DNA from: Pseudomonadota bacterium
Lineage (GTDB): Bacteria; Pseudomonadota; Gammaproteobacteria; Burkholderiales; Burkholderiaceae_B
Assembly: GCA_023388835.1 (NCBI GenBank)
Contig: JAEWFK010000149.1
Location: 1-23,111 of the forward strand
Direction of reading: 5' to 3'
Length of the DNA: 23,111 bases
Below the pieces are notes generated by a model that had not been told where the DNA came from, ran no database searches, and saw nothing but the letters and a program-made list of their open reading frames with translations. Position numbers and translations under genes: made by a program. Of the stretch, positions 6,832-13,984 are shown piece by piece (position 1 is the first letter of the stretch; each line of letters starts with the position of its first letter).

Positions 6832-8082
6832 ATGAGCCTGCCATTGGCTGGATTGAAAGTCCTGGATCTGACCCGTGCATTGTCCGGGCCATTCAGCACG
6901 ATGATTCTCGGAGATCTGGGCGCCGAGGTCATCAAGGTGGAGCCCTCACCCAATGGCGATATGGTGCGCCAGTGGGGTCCGTTCGATGAAGACATCAGCG
7001 TCTATTACCTGAGCGCGAACCGCAACAAGAAGGGCATAGGCGTCGATTTCCGCCAGCCCGAAGGCCTTGCGCTGATTCGCCGTCTCGCCTTGAAATCCGA
7101 CATCATCGTTGAAAATTTCAAGGTCGGGACCATGGAAAAGATGGGCCTGGGCTACGAGTCGCTCGCCGCGGAAAGGCCGGGCCTCATCATGGCATCGATC
7201 TCGGGATTCGGCAGCAAGGGACCGGCACGCAAATGGGCCGGCTTCGATCAGATCGCCCAAGGTTATTCAGGGTTCATGAGCCTGACGGGCACACCGGAAT
7301 CGGGCCCCACGCGTGTGGGCACCGCCATCGGGGACCTTACGTCGGGAATGTGGATCGTGATCGGCATTTTGTCGGCCGTTGTGGCCCGTCAGAACACAGG
7401 CAAGGGCCAGCATGTCGAAACCTCGCTGCTGGCGAGCCTCATGGGTTTGCTCAGTGTGCAGGGTCAGCGTTATCTCAGCGTGAATGAGATTCCCGAACCT
7501 TGTGGCAATGTGCATCCGGTGATTGCGCCGTATGGCACCTTCGAAACGGCGGACGGCCCGCTGAACCTGGCGCCGGCGACCCAGCAGATGTGGGTGAAGC
7601 TATGCGGCCTGCTCGAGCTCGATCACCTCACCACCGACCCCCGATTCATTACCAACGCTGAACGCATGCAACATCGCCATGCTCTGAAAATGGAGCTCGA
7701 GTCCAGTCTCAAGCGCAAGACCCGCATGGAATGGACGCCGGTGATGATTGAGAACGGCATACCGGCCGGCCCCATCAACAACCTGGCCGATGTCTTTTCC
7801 GACCCGCAGGTGGAAGCCTGCCAGTTGGTCCAGAGTGTCGAGCATCCCATTATCGGCACATTGCGTCAGGTGGCCTTGCCCCTGGCCATGGACAGTATCG
7901 AAGATGGCATTTCGGTGCGCCGCGCGCCGCCCGTATTCGGCCAGCACACCCGGGAAGTCTTGGCTGCTTATGGCTTGAGCGAAGCCGATATCGGGCGGCT
8001 CGAAGCCGGCAAAGTCACCTTTCAGGCCGAAGGCTTCGAGCCCTCCGGCGCGACGGCGTCGAGCGCGGAGGAAAACACGTGA
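6832..8082 (+). CDS. Class III CoA-transferase (CaiB/BaiF family)
   Basis: A 416-residue enzyme of the CaiB/BaiF (formyl-CoA transferase type) family, which moves CoA from a donor thioester to a carboxylic acid through an aspartyl-CoA intermediate. The N-terminus PLAGLKVLDLTRALSGP and ILGDLGAEVIKVEP are family hallmarks. The catalytic aspartate is D168 in GTAIGDLTSGMW. The C-terminal half (about 225-395) is the small linker domain, with GIPAGPINNLADVFSDPQV. A tail of about 20 residues past the usual end looks unstructured. AAAGGAG at 6817-6823 sets the start. The next gene begins within its stop codon. From context, it probably activates the acid delivered by the downstream Bug receptor. Confidence 0.93.
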   Translation: MSLPLAGLKVLDLTRALSGPFSTMILGDLGAEVIKVEPSPNGDMVRQWGPFDEDISVYYLSANRNKKGIGVDFRQPEGLALIRRLALKSDIIVENFKVGTMEKMGLGYESLAAERPGLIMASISGFGSKGPARKWAGFDQIAQGYSGFMSLTGTPESGPTRVGTAIGDLTSGMWIVIGILSAVVARQNTGKGQHVETSLLASLMGLLSVQGQRYLSVNEIPEPCGNVHPVIAPYGTFETADGPLNLAPATQQMWVKLCGLLELDHLTTDPRFITNAERMQHRHALKMELESSLKRKTRMEWTPVMIENGIPAGPINNLADVFSDPQVEACQLVQSVEHPIIGTLRQVALPLAMDSIEDGISVRRAPPVFGQHTREVLAAYGLSEADIGRLEAGKVTFQAEGFEPSGATASSAEENT

Positions 8083-8855
8083 GTACGATGATCGCTGCTT
8101 CGGAAGCGCCTCAGCTGCGGATGCAGGGACGAGTCGCCACCGTTACCCTGAGCCGCCCCGGCCATGCCAATCGCCTCACCCCCGAAGATCTCGGCCAACT
8201 GCAGCGACACATCGCAGCTGTGAACGCGGACGACCGCGTGCTGGTCCTGCGCATCGTGGCCGAAGGCAAATATTTTTGCAGCGGCTACGACATTTCGTCG
8301 CTGGCGGATGCCGACGCGCCCGGCTCTCTCTATTTCGGCGAGACGGTCGACATCATCGAGCAGGCACGCCCTGTGACGATCGCCGCCGTTCAGGGCGGGG
8401 TCTACGGTGGCGGCACTGATCTTTGCCTGGCCTGTGACTTCCGTATCGGCACGCAGCAGGCGAATATGTTCATGCCTGCTACACGGCTGGGCCTGCACTT
8501 CTACCCGGGCGGCTTGCAGCGCTACGTGTCCCGCCTCGGCCTGGATGCTTCGAAACGCCTGTTCTTGACGGCCGAGAAGCTCGATGCGCAGGAAATGCTG
8601 CGTATCGGCTTCCTGACTGAACTCGTCGAAGCCGCAGACCTGGATACGCGTGTCGATGCGCTCACGGCCGTGCTGGTCGACATGGCACCCCTCGCCCTGA
8701 TTGGCGTGAAGAAGCATCTGAATCTGATTGCGCGCGGAGTTCTACAGGCCGACGAGATCAAGGCCTCGGTTCTGATTTCAGAAAAATCGCACGATATCGC
8801 CGAAGGGGCCCGGGCATGGAAGGAAAAGCGTCAACCCCGCTTCACTGGCACGTGA
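8079..8855 (+). CDS. Crotonase-superfamily protein (annotated-style enoyl-CoA hydratase/isomerase, atypical active site)
   Basis: A 258-residue crotonase-fold protein that binds acyl-CoA. The oxyanion-hole segments are present: KYFCSGYDISSL (64-75) and AVQGGVYGGGTDLCLACD (103-120). Aligned by eye with rat enoyl-CoA hydratase, the first catalytic glutamate (E144) is Asp114 and the second (E164) is Ala134. A standard hydratase reaction is therefore unlikely, and isomerase, hydrolase, decarboxylase or C-C lyase activity is possible. The GTG start at 8079 overlaps the CoA-transferase stop by four bases (GTGA). GGAGGA at 8067-8072, 6 bases before the GTG, supports it over an ATG at 8088. Translational coupling with the transferase is likely. 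Confidence 0.88.
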   Translation: MSTMIAASEAPQLRMQGRVATVTLSRPGHANRLTPEDLGQLQRHIAAVNADDRVLVLRIVAEGKYFCSGYDISSLADADAPGSLYFGETVDIIEQARPVTIAAVQGGVYGGGTDLCLACDFRIGTQQANMFMPATRLGLHFYPGGLQRYVSRLGLDASKRLFLTAEKLDAQEMLRIGFLTELVEAADLDTRVDALTAVLVDMAPLALIGVKKHLNLIARGVLQADEIKASVLISEKSHDIAEGARAWKEKRQPRFTGT

Positions 8856-8925
8856 GCGGAAACAACTTTCCGGGGATACCACCGGGAAACATGAGCAAGC
8901 CGTAGCAGGCCTCACATTTGATCAA

Positions 8926-8948
8926 ACCGGCGTCGTTCATAAGCCGGT
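8926..8948 (+). other. Intercistronic hairpin before the Bug gene
   Basis: ACCGGC (8926-8931) pairs with GCCGGT (8943-8948) around an 11-base loop, in the 119-base gap between the crotonase and receptor genes. No T run follows, so it is more likely an mRNA processing or stability element than a terminator, or it is chance. I see no clear promoter in this gap. Confidence 0.3.
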
Positions 8949-8974
8949 CCATCACAAGGAACTCAGGAGACATC

Positions 8975-9955
8975 ATGGAAATTCGCAGCCGTTCAATTCT
9001 GTCCGTTGCCATTGCCGGCCTTTGCGCCGCCGTACTCCCGCATGGCGGGGCGCTCGCCGAATCCGCTTATCCGAGCAAACCCATCACCTTGGTGATTGGC
9101 TTTCCTCCGGGCGGCGGCGCCGACCACGTGGGCCGCGTCTATGCGAACTCGGTTTCTAAAGTACTGGGGCAGGCCGTGGTGGTCGAAAACCGTCCCGGCG
9201 CGGGTTCCACGATTGGTGCAAGCATCGCTGCGCGCGCCAAGCCCGACGGCTATACGTTGTATCTGGGCAACTCCAGTGTAATGGGTAGCGACACGGCGCT
9301 CTACAAAGTGGACTACACGCCCGACAATTTTGTTCCCGTTGCCCAGCTTACGACCGGCCCCATGGTGCTGATTGCGAACAAGACCCTGGGCATCAAGTCG
9401 GTGCAGGACCTCGTCGATCGAGCCAAGAGTGCTCCCGACTCGATCAATGTGGCATCTTCCGGCAACGGCGTCATTACGCATCTGGCCGCAGTTGAATTCA
9501 TGGAGCGTGCGGGCGTCAAGTTCATGCACATTCCTTACAAGGGCGGGGCGGCTGCGACCCAATCGGTTGCTGCGGGCGATACCGACATCTCCTTCGCCAC
9601 AGCACCTTCCGCCAAGGCCATTATCGAGACCGGCAAGGTCGTCGGCCTGGCGGTGACATCGGCCAACAAATCCAAATTGCTGGAGTACCCGCCCATTTCC
9701 GAGACCGTATCAGGCTACGACGTTTCAAACTGGTGGGGCGTCTACGCGCCACGCGGCACGCCCGCGGAGGTCATTCAAAAGCTGTTCCAGGCTACCAACG
9801 AAGCCCTGTCGGATCCGCAAGTCCGCGCCAGTCTCGAGGCCGGCTACGAAGAGGTGACGCCGTCAGCCTCAGCCGAGCAATTCAACCAGTTTGCCCGCGA
9901 TGAGGGGGAGAAGGGCCTGCGCCTGGCGAATGCCAGTGTCAAGACCGCCAATTGA
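8975..9955 (+). CDS. Bug-family (TctC-like) periplasmic solute-binding protein
   Basis: A 326-residue tripartite tricarboxylate receptor family protein. Residues 1-28 are a signal peptide (basic start, hydrophobic core, ALA-ES cleavage). The mature part opens with the family hallmark YPSKPITLVIGFPPGGGADHVGR, and VVENRPGAGSTIGA and PDGYTLYLGN follow. Bug proteins bind small carboxylic acids or amides in the periplasm. Some deliver them to TctAB-type permeases and some act as sensors. No TctA/TctB genes are nearby, so it must use a permease encoded elsewhere or have a sensing role. ATG 8975 is chosen over an upstream TTG (8918) because of AGGAG at 8965-8969 and the clean signal peptide. Its position in the cluster suggests it recognises the pathway substrate. 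Confidence 0.93.
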   Translation: MEIRSRSILSVAIAGLCAAVLPHGGALAESAYPSKPITLVIGFPPGGGADHVGRVYANSVSKVLGQAVVVENRPGAGSTIGASIAARAKPDGYTLYLGNSSVMGSDTALYKVDYTPDNFVPVAQLTTGPMVLIANKTLGIKSVQDLVDRAKSAPDSINVASSGNGVITHLAAVEFMERAGVKFMHIPYKGGAAATQSVAAGDTDISFATAPSAKAIIETGKVVGLAVTSANKSKLLEYPPISETVSGYDVSNWWGVYAPRGTPAEVIQKLFQATNEALSDPQVRASLEAGYEEVTPSASAEQFNQFARDEGEKGLRLANASVKTAN

Positions 9956-9963
9956 TCGCGGAG

Positions 9964-10010
9964 CGGTCGCCCGCAGTATGATCTGGCACTATTGCCATAG
10001 TGCGCGACCG
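9964..10010 (+). other. Bipartite nested hairpin between the Bug and acyl-CoA dehydrogenase genes
   Basis: Outer arms CGGTCGC (9964-9970) and GCGACCG (10004-10010) pair perfectly. Inside, GCACTAT-TGCC-ATAGTGC (9986-10003) is a perfect 7-bp stem with a four-base loop. On the 3' side the inner and outer arms are contiguous, and the 5' side has a 15-base bulge. No T tract follows. It could be an mRNA processing or stability element, a protein-binding site for the cluster regulator, or a weak terminator. Confidence 0.55.
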
Positions 10011-10071
10011 AACATCCAATCAAAAGATCCTGCGCCCGACTGAAAGCGGGTGCAGGACATGCGGAGGCATC

Positions 10072-11892
10072 ATGACGTATCAAGCACCTGTCGAAGACAT
10101 TCGTTTCGTATTCAAGGAACTGGCGGACCTCGAAGGGGTGCTTTCCCTTCCCGCACACGGCGACCTCGACCTGGATACGGTGGACGCCGTCCTGCAGGAG
10201 AACGCGCGCTTCGTCGAAGAGATCGTAGCGCCGCTTAATCGCAACGGCGATCTTCAAGGCGCAAAATGGGAAGACGGCAAGGTGCGGCTGACGCCCGGCT
10301 TCCGCGAGGCCTTCCATGAATTCACGCAGGGCGGATGGCAGGGCTTGCAGCATGATCCCGAGTGGGGCGGGCAAGGCCTGCCGCGGCTATTGAGCGCGGC
10401 GGCGAGCGAATCCCTGAACGCTGCGAACTTATCCTTTGCTCTGTGTCCGCTGCTGACAGACGGTGTGATCGAGGCGCTGTCCACCGCAGGAACTGCCGAA
10501 CAGCGGGAACGTTATATCCCGCCCATGCTGGAAGGCCGCTGGACCGGCACGATGAACCTCACCGAGCCGCAAGCGGGGTCCGACCTTGCTCTGCTGTCGA
10601 CGCGGGCGCTACCGCAGGAAGATGGCAGCTACCGCCTCCACGGCCAGAAGATTTTCATCAGCTACGGCGAGCATGACATTGCCGAGAACATCATCCACCT
10701 GGTCCTCGCACGTACGCCGGACGCGCCCAAGGGCGTGAAGGGAATTTCCCTGTTCATCGTGCCCAAATATCTGGTGAAAGAAGATGGCTCCCTCGGTAAA
10801 CGCAATGATGTCTGGTGCGCGTCGCTGGAACACAAGCTGGGCATTCATGGCAGTCCGACGGCCGTATTGATTTATGGCTCAGGTAAGGGAGATGTCGGCG
10901 AAGGAGCGGTGGGCTTTCGGGTCGGCGAGGAGAACCGCGGGCTGGAATACATGTTCATCATGATGAACGCCGCCCGGTATGCGGTGGGCGTTCAGGGAGT
11001 GGCATTGGGCGAGCGTGCCCTGCAACAGGCTTCTGCCTATGCCGCTGAGCGCGTGCAGGGGCAGGCACTCGAAGGTTCTCCGGGCCCGGTTTCGATCAAC
11101 CGCCATCCCGATGTCCAGCGCATGCTGTTGACCATGCGCGCACTGACTGAAGGCGCGCGCGCAACGGCGCTCTGCGCCGCAAGCCTGGCCGACAAGGCAC
11201 ATGGCCATCCCGACGAAGCCGAGCGGACGCGCTGCAAGGCAGCCTACGAATACCTGGTTCCCGTGGTCAAAGCGTTTTCGACCGAGTGCGCGGTGGAAGT
11301 GACATCGTTGGGTGTGCAAGTCCATGGCGGCATGGGCTATATCGAAGAGACCGGCGCCGCGCAGCTCTACCGAGACGCCCGCATCCTGTCCATCTATGAA
11401 GGCACGACAGCAATCCAGGCAAACGACTTTCTTGGCAGGAAAGTCTTGCGCGATGGCGGGGCGGTGGCGGGTTCCATGGCTCGGCAGATGCAAGAGACAA
11501 TCGCGCAGCTACGTGCGGAGGTAGCGCAATCGCCGGACGACGAGTCGCGCGCGTTGAGCCTGATTGCCGACCGGCTCGACGCCGGTGTCACGGCTTATAC
11601 GGCGGCACTGCAATACATGCTTGAACACGCTCGGGAGGATGTGCGCGGAGTCTTCATGGGCAGTGTGCCGTTGCTGATGTTGGCGGGCGTCGTGCACGGC
11701 GGCTGGCAATTGGCCCGAGCCGCGCTGGTTTGCAGCCAGCGGCAGAGCGCTGGGTCGGCCGGCGAGTTTCATCGGCGCAAGTTGGCAACGGCGGTGTTTT
11801 ACGCCGCGCACGTGTTGCCCCGGGCGCAGGGCTATTCCGACAGCATCGCTGCCGGGGACCTGGCCGCCCTTTACGCGCCACAGGCCATATAG
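10072..11892 (+). CDS. Acyl-CoA dehydrogenase, long form (DmdC-like architecture)
   Basis: A 606-residue FAD enzyme, about 200 residues longer than classical acyl-CoA dehydrogenases. It resembles the 3-methylmercaptopropionyl-CoA dehydrogenase (DmdC)-type group, with extra N- and C-terminal domains. MNLTEPQAGSDL (161-172) is the flavin-contacting signature. VHGGMGYIEE (417-426) and the catalytic-base motif IYEGTTAIQ, with E443, are intact. The enzyme should oxidise an acyl-CoA at the alpha-beta bond and pass electrons to ETF. The substrate is unknown, and the DmdC resemblance is to the architecture only. GGAGG at 10063-10067 supports ATG 10072, and an upstream in-frame extension to 10000 would run through the hairpin. 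It is the last gene of the cluster. Confidence 0.93.
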   Translation: MTYQAPVEDIRFVFKELADLEGVLSLPAHGDLDLDTVDAVLQENARFVEEIVAPLNRNGDLQGAKWEDGKVRLTPGFREAFHEFTQGGWQGLQHDPEWGGQGLPRLLSAAASESLNAANLSFALCPLLTDGVIEALSTAGTAEQRERYIPPMLEGRWTGTMNLTEPQAGSDLALLSTRALPQEDGSYRLHGQKIFISYGEHDIAENIIHLVLARTPDAPKGVKGISLFIVPKYLVKEDGSLGKRNDVWCASLEHKLGIHGSPTAVLIYGSGKGDVGEGAVGFRVGEENRGLEYMFIMMNAARYAVGVQGVALGERALQQASAYAAERVQGQALEGSPGPVSINRHPDVQRMLLTMRALTEGARATALCAASLADKAHGHPDEAERTRCKAAYEYLVPVVKAFSTECAVEVTSLGVQVHGGMGYIEETGAAQLYRDARILSIYEGTTAIQANDFLGRKVLRDGGAVAGSMARQMQETIAQLRAEVAQSPDDESRALSLIADRLDAGVTAYTAALQYMLEHAREDVRGVFMGSVPLLMLAGVVHGGWQLARAALVCSQRQSAGSAGEFHRRKLATAVFYAAHVLPRAQGYSDSIAAGDLAALYAPQAI

Positions 11893-11918
11893 AGAATAAG
11901 TATATGGGAAATGGTTAG

Positions 11919-11947
11919 TTGAATTCGTCTTTATAAGGGACCAGAAT
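11919..11947 (+). promoter_or_regulatory. Candidate promoter of the peroxiredoxin gene
   Basis: TTGAAT (11919-11924) and CAGAAT (11942-11947) are 17 bases apart, each matching consensus at 4 of 6 positions, in the 91-base AT-richer gap before the peroxiredoxin. No OxyR-like site was evident. Confidence 0.35.
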
Positions 11948-11983
11948 GGTTCATTTCTACCCGCCCCAACATAAGGACGTTTC

Positions 11984-12625
11984 ATGACTACTCTGCGCTT
12001 GGGAGACACGGCTCCCGACTTTGAACAGGATTCTTCCGCCGGCCGTATTCGCTTTCATGAGTATCTTGGAGACAGCTGGGGCGTGCTGTTCTCGCATCCG
12101 GCCGACTTCACCCCCGTGTGTACGACCGAACTGGGTTACACCGCCATCGTCTCGGGCGAATTCGCCAAGCGTAACGTCAAGGTCATCGCCGTATCGGTTG
12201 ACGATGCCGATTCCCACAGCAAGTGGATCGAAGACATCAACGATACGCAGAACACCCAGGTGAATTTTCCCATTCTGGCCGATCCGGATCGTAAGGTGGC
12301 CACTCTCTATGACATGATTCACCCGAACGCCAGCACCACCGCGACCGTGCGTTCGGTGTTCGTGATCGACCCGGCAAAGAAAATCCGCCTCGTGCTGACC
12401 TACCCTGCGAGTACCGGGCGCAATTTCAACGAGATCCTGCGCGTGATCGATTCGCTGCAACTGACTGACAGCCACAGTGTCGCCACACCGGTGAACTGGG
12501 AACTGGGCGGGGATGTCATCATCGTGCCGAGCCTGCAGGATGAAGAAGTCATCAAGCAGAAGTTTCCGAAAGGCTACAAGGCGGTGCGGCCTTACCTGCG
12601 CATCACCCCGCAGCCCGACCGTTGA
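11984..12625 (+). CDS. lsfA: 1-Cys peroxiredoxin (Prx6 / LsfA type)
   Basis: A 213-residue thiol peroxidase that reduces hydrogen peroxide and organic hydroperoxides. The peroxidatic cysteine is C46 in HPADFTPVCTTE, with T43 and R123 (TVRSVFVIDP) completing the conserved triad. The long C-terminal domain (YPASTGRNFNEILRVIDSLQ, then PVNWELGGDVIIVPS and a C-terminus RPYLRITPQP) places it in the Prx6 group. The sequence is close to Pseudomonas LsfA as I recall it. There is no resolving cysteine, as expected for this class. AAGGA at 11973-11977 precedes the ATG by 6 bases. It has its own candidate promoter and a strong hairpin after it, so it is probably a single-gene unit. Confidence 0.95.
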   Translation: MTTLRLGDTAPDFEQDSSAGRIRFHEYLGDSWGVLFSHPADFTPVCTTELGYTAIVSGEFAKRNVKVIAVSVDDADSHSKWIEDINDTQNTQVNFPILADPDRKVATLYDMIHPNASTTATVRSVFVIDPAKKIRLVLTYPASTGRNFNEILRVIDSLQLTDSHSVATPVNWELGGDVIIVPSLQDEEVIKQKFPKGYKAVRPYLRITPQPDR

Positions 12626-12658
12626 TTTCGGATCTGCCGGTTCCGCCGTTGTGCTGAA

Positions 12659-12686
12659 CAGACACCCCGCTGCGGCGGGGTGTCTG
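12659..12686 (+). terminator. Strong hairpin after the peroxiredoxin gene
   Basis: A perfect 12-bp stem: CAGACACCCCGC (12659-12670) and GCGGGGTGTCTG (12675-12686) around the four-base loop TGCG. The bases after it (catagggg) are not a T tract, so this is either a non-canonical terminator or a 3' stabilising structure. Confidence 0.65.
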
Positions 12687-12718
12687 CATAGGGGCGTTGG
12701 TGATTCTTCCCATTGCCT

Positions 12719-12748
12719 TTGGCACTGTTTTTTTATACAGTAGATAGT
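12719..12748 (+). promoter_or_regulatory. Candidate SOS-regulated promoter
   Basis: TTGGCA (12719-12724) matches the -35 consensus at 5 of 6 positions. GATAGT (12743-12748) matches the -10 at 4 of 6, with an 18-base spacer. LexA box 1 occupies the spacer and box 2 covers the predicted transcription start, which is the geometry of a tightly repressed SOS promoter. Confidence 0.5.
12725..12740. promoter_or_regulatory. LexA box 1
   Basis: CTGTTTTTTTATACAG fits CTGT-N8-ACAG perfectly, the LexA site of E. coli-type and many betaproteobacterial SOS regulons. Extended to 20 bases it matches the E. coli consensus at 16 positions by my count. Confidence 0.8.
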
Positions 12749-12749
12749 A

Positions 12750-12765
12750 CTGTATGAATAAACAG
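12750..12765. promoter_or_regulatory. LexA box 2
   Basis: CTGTATGAATAAACAG is a second perfect CTGT-N8-ACAG site, 25 bases centre to centre from box 1. Extended to 20 bases it matches the E. coli consensus at 15 positions. Its right end touches the ribosome-binding site of the following small gene. Confidence 0.8.
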
Positions 12766-12774
12766 AGGCTCATC

Positions 12775-12990
12775 ATGAAAGCACGCAGTGTCGACTTCCC
12801 ATTCAAATGGCCCTTTCCTCCGCCGCCCAAGGCACGGCCAGTACAGACTGGGCGGCGGGGTGCCCAAGGTGTGGGCAGGCCTTCAGCTTCTCTTACGCGC
12901 AAGGCCATGGTGGCCGATGTCCTGCTTGTCATTTTTTGGGGCGCCACCATTCCTGGGCTTATGTGGTTGGGCGCCGCGGGCGGCTTCTGA
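12775..12990 (+). CDS. Putative SOS-inducible small membrane protein, unknown function
   Basis: A 71-residue protein I do not recognise. The first half is basic and proline-rich (WPFPPPPKARP), and RRG and LTRKA follow. The second half is one strongly hydrophobic segment, residues about 47-68 (VADVLLVIFWGATIPGLMWL), predicting a single membrane helix with the basic N-terminus in the cytoplasm. AGAGG at 12764-12768, 6 bases before ATG 12775, favours this start over an in-frame ATG at 12754 that lies inside LexA box 2. Two perfect LexA boxes precede it, so induction by DNA damage is the natural inference. Small SOS-induced membrane proteins elsewhere include the division inhibitor SidA and the toxin TisB, but I see no sequence likeness. 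Caution: an overlapping frame (see findings) carries a zinc-ribbon-like Cys pattern. Confidence 0.6.
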   Translation: MKARSVDFPFKWPFPPPPKARPVQTGRRGAQGVGRPSASLTRKAMVADVLLVIFWGATIPGLMWLGAAGGF

Positions 12991-13114
12991 ACTGCATTCG
13001 TGTCGTGGCAACGATACATGGCGTCTAGCGGCGAGCCCTAAGTGGGCCGCCGCCTGTCCGTGAATCGGGCCGCGCTTCGTTTCGAGCCCTTCCCCCGGGC
13101 GTGAAAGCCCCCGC

Positions 13115-13984
13115 TCAGTCGATCAGCTTCCCTTCGGCGTGGAAGGGGTAAGGGCCCTCGAAGCTGCCTATGGGCGCAAGGTGGGTCACCAGGCGGCGGT
13201 TGACTTCATCCCAGGCATGTACGCGGAATGCGGGCGGCTCAAGCATCCAGTCTGATGTCGCCTGGGGATCGAGGTTCAGAGTCACCTGATGGGCAGGTCC
13301 GGGGCAGGTCGATGCCAGGGTTCCTCCGAACCGCACGTCAATGGCCCGGTGCAAATGGCCACAGAGCACGCGCTCCACGTTCGGGTGGCGGCGCAGCAGG
13401 CTTTCCAGTTCGACCGAGCCCTGGCTCAGCCCAATTTTATCCATATGACCGATCAGCGTGCGGAAGGGCGGGTGGTGCATCGCGACCACCACGGCTTGCC
13501 CTTCAAGGGCCGCAAGCTGCTGCTCGAGCCACGTCAGGCGCTCGGAGCATAGTCTGCCGTCGCTGCGGCCGGGTTCACTGGTGTCCAGGGCAAGCAGGTG
13601 CAGCGGGCCGATACGGCAGTGGTATTGCACAAAGCCGGTCGTGCCCAGGTAGTCGTGATCATTGAATACCGCACGAAGGTTCTGGCGATCATCGTGATTA
13701 CCTGGCATCAGGTACACCGGCATGGCCAATGGCGCCAGTAGCTCCTTCATGTACTGGTATTCCTCTGCTCGCCCGAAGTCGGTCAGGTCGCCCGTAATTA
13801 CAATGGCTTCGGGGCGCTGCCGCAAGGCCAAGACCGATTCCACCGTGGTGCGCAGGTATTCCGAGGTATCGACTTTCCCGTAGGCGAGCTGCCCGGGCTT
13901 ACGAATATGCAGGTCAGTGAGCTGCACGAAGGTCAGTGTGTGTGTCATGGGGGTGGGCAAAGATTCGTGAATCGTGGTCATCAT
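13115..13984 (-). CDS. Metallophosphoesterase, GpdQ/CpdA-like phosphodiesterase
   Basis: A 289-residue calcineurin-like hydrolase with the full set of binuclear metal ligands: D24 and H26 (QLTDLHI), D66 (ITGDLTD), N97 and H98 (MPGNHDDR), H170-H171 (MHHPP), and H210 and H212 (CGHLHR). The layout matches the GpdQ (glycerophosphodiesterase) and CpdA (class III cyclic-nucleotide phosphodiesterase) group. There is no signal peptide, so it acts in the cytoplasm. Its ATG overlaps the ABC ATPase stop by four bases (ATGA), so the two are probably translationally coupled. An internal ATG at 13948 (MTHTLTF) would remove 12 residues and matches family N-termini better, so the start is uncertain. From context it may cleave the imported substrate. 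Confidence 0.88.
   Translation of the reverse strand: MMTTIHESLPTPMTHTLTFVQLTDLHIRKPGQLAYGKVDTSEYLRTTVESVLALRQRPEAIVITGDLTDFGRAEEYQYMKELLAPLAMPVYLMPGNHDDRQNLRAVFNDHDYLGTTGFVQYHCRIGPLHLLALDTSEPGRSDGRLCSERLTWLEQQLAALEGQAVVVAMHHPPFRTLIGHMDKIGLSQGSVELESLLRRHPNVERVLCGHLHRAIDVRFGGTLASTCPGPAHQVTLNLDPQATSDWMLEPPAFRVHAWDEVNRRLVTHLAPIGSFEGPYPFHAEGKLID

Noticed and set aside
13097..13110. GGGC-GTGAAA-GCCC hairpin near the phosphodiesterase stop as a terminator
   Set aside because: Only four base pairs and no T run on either strand.
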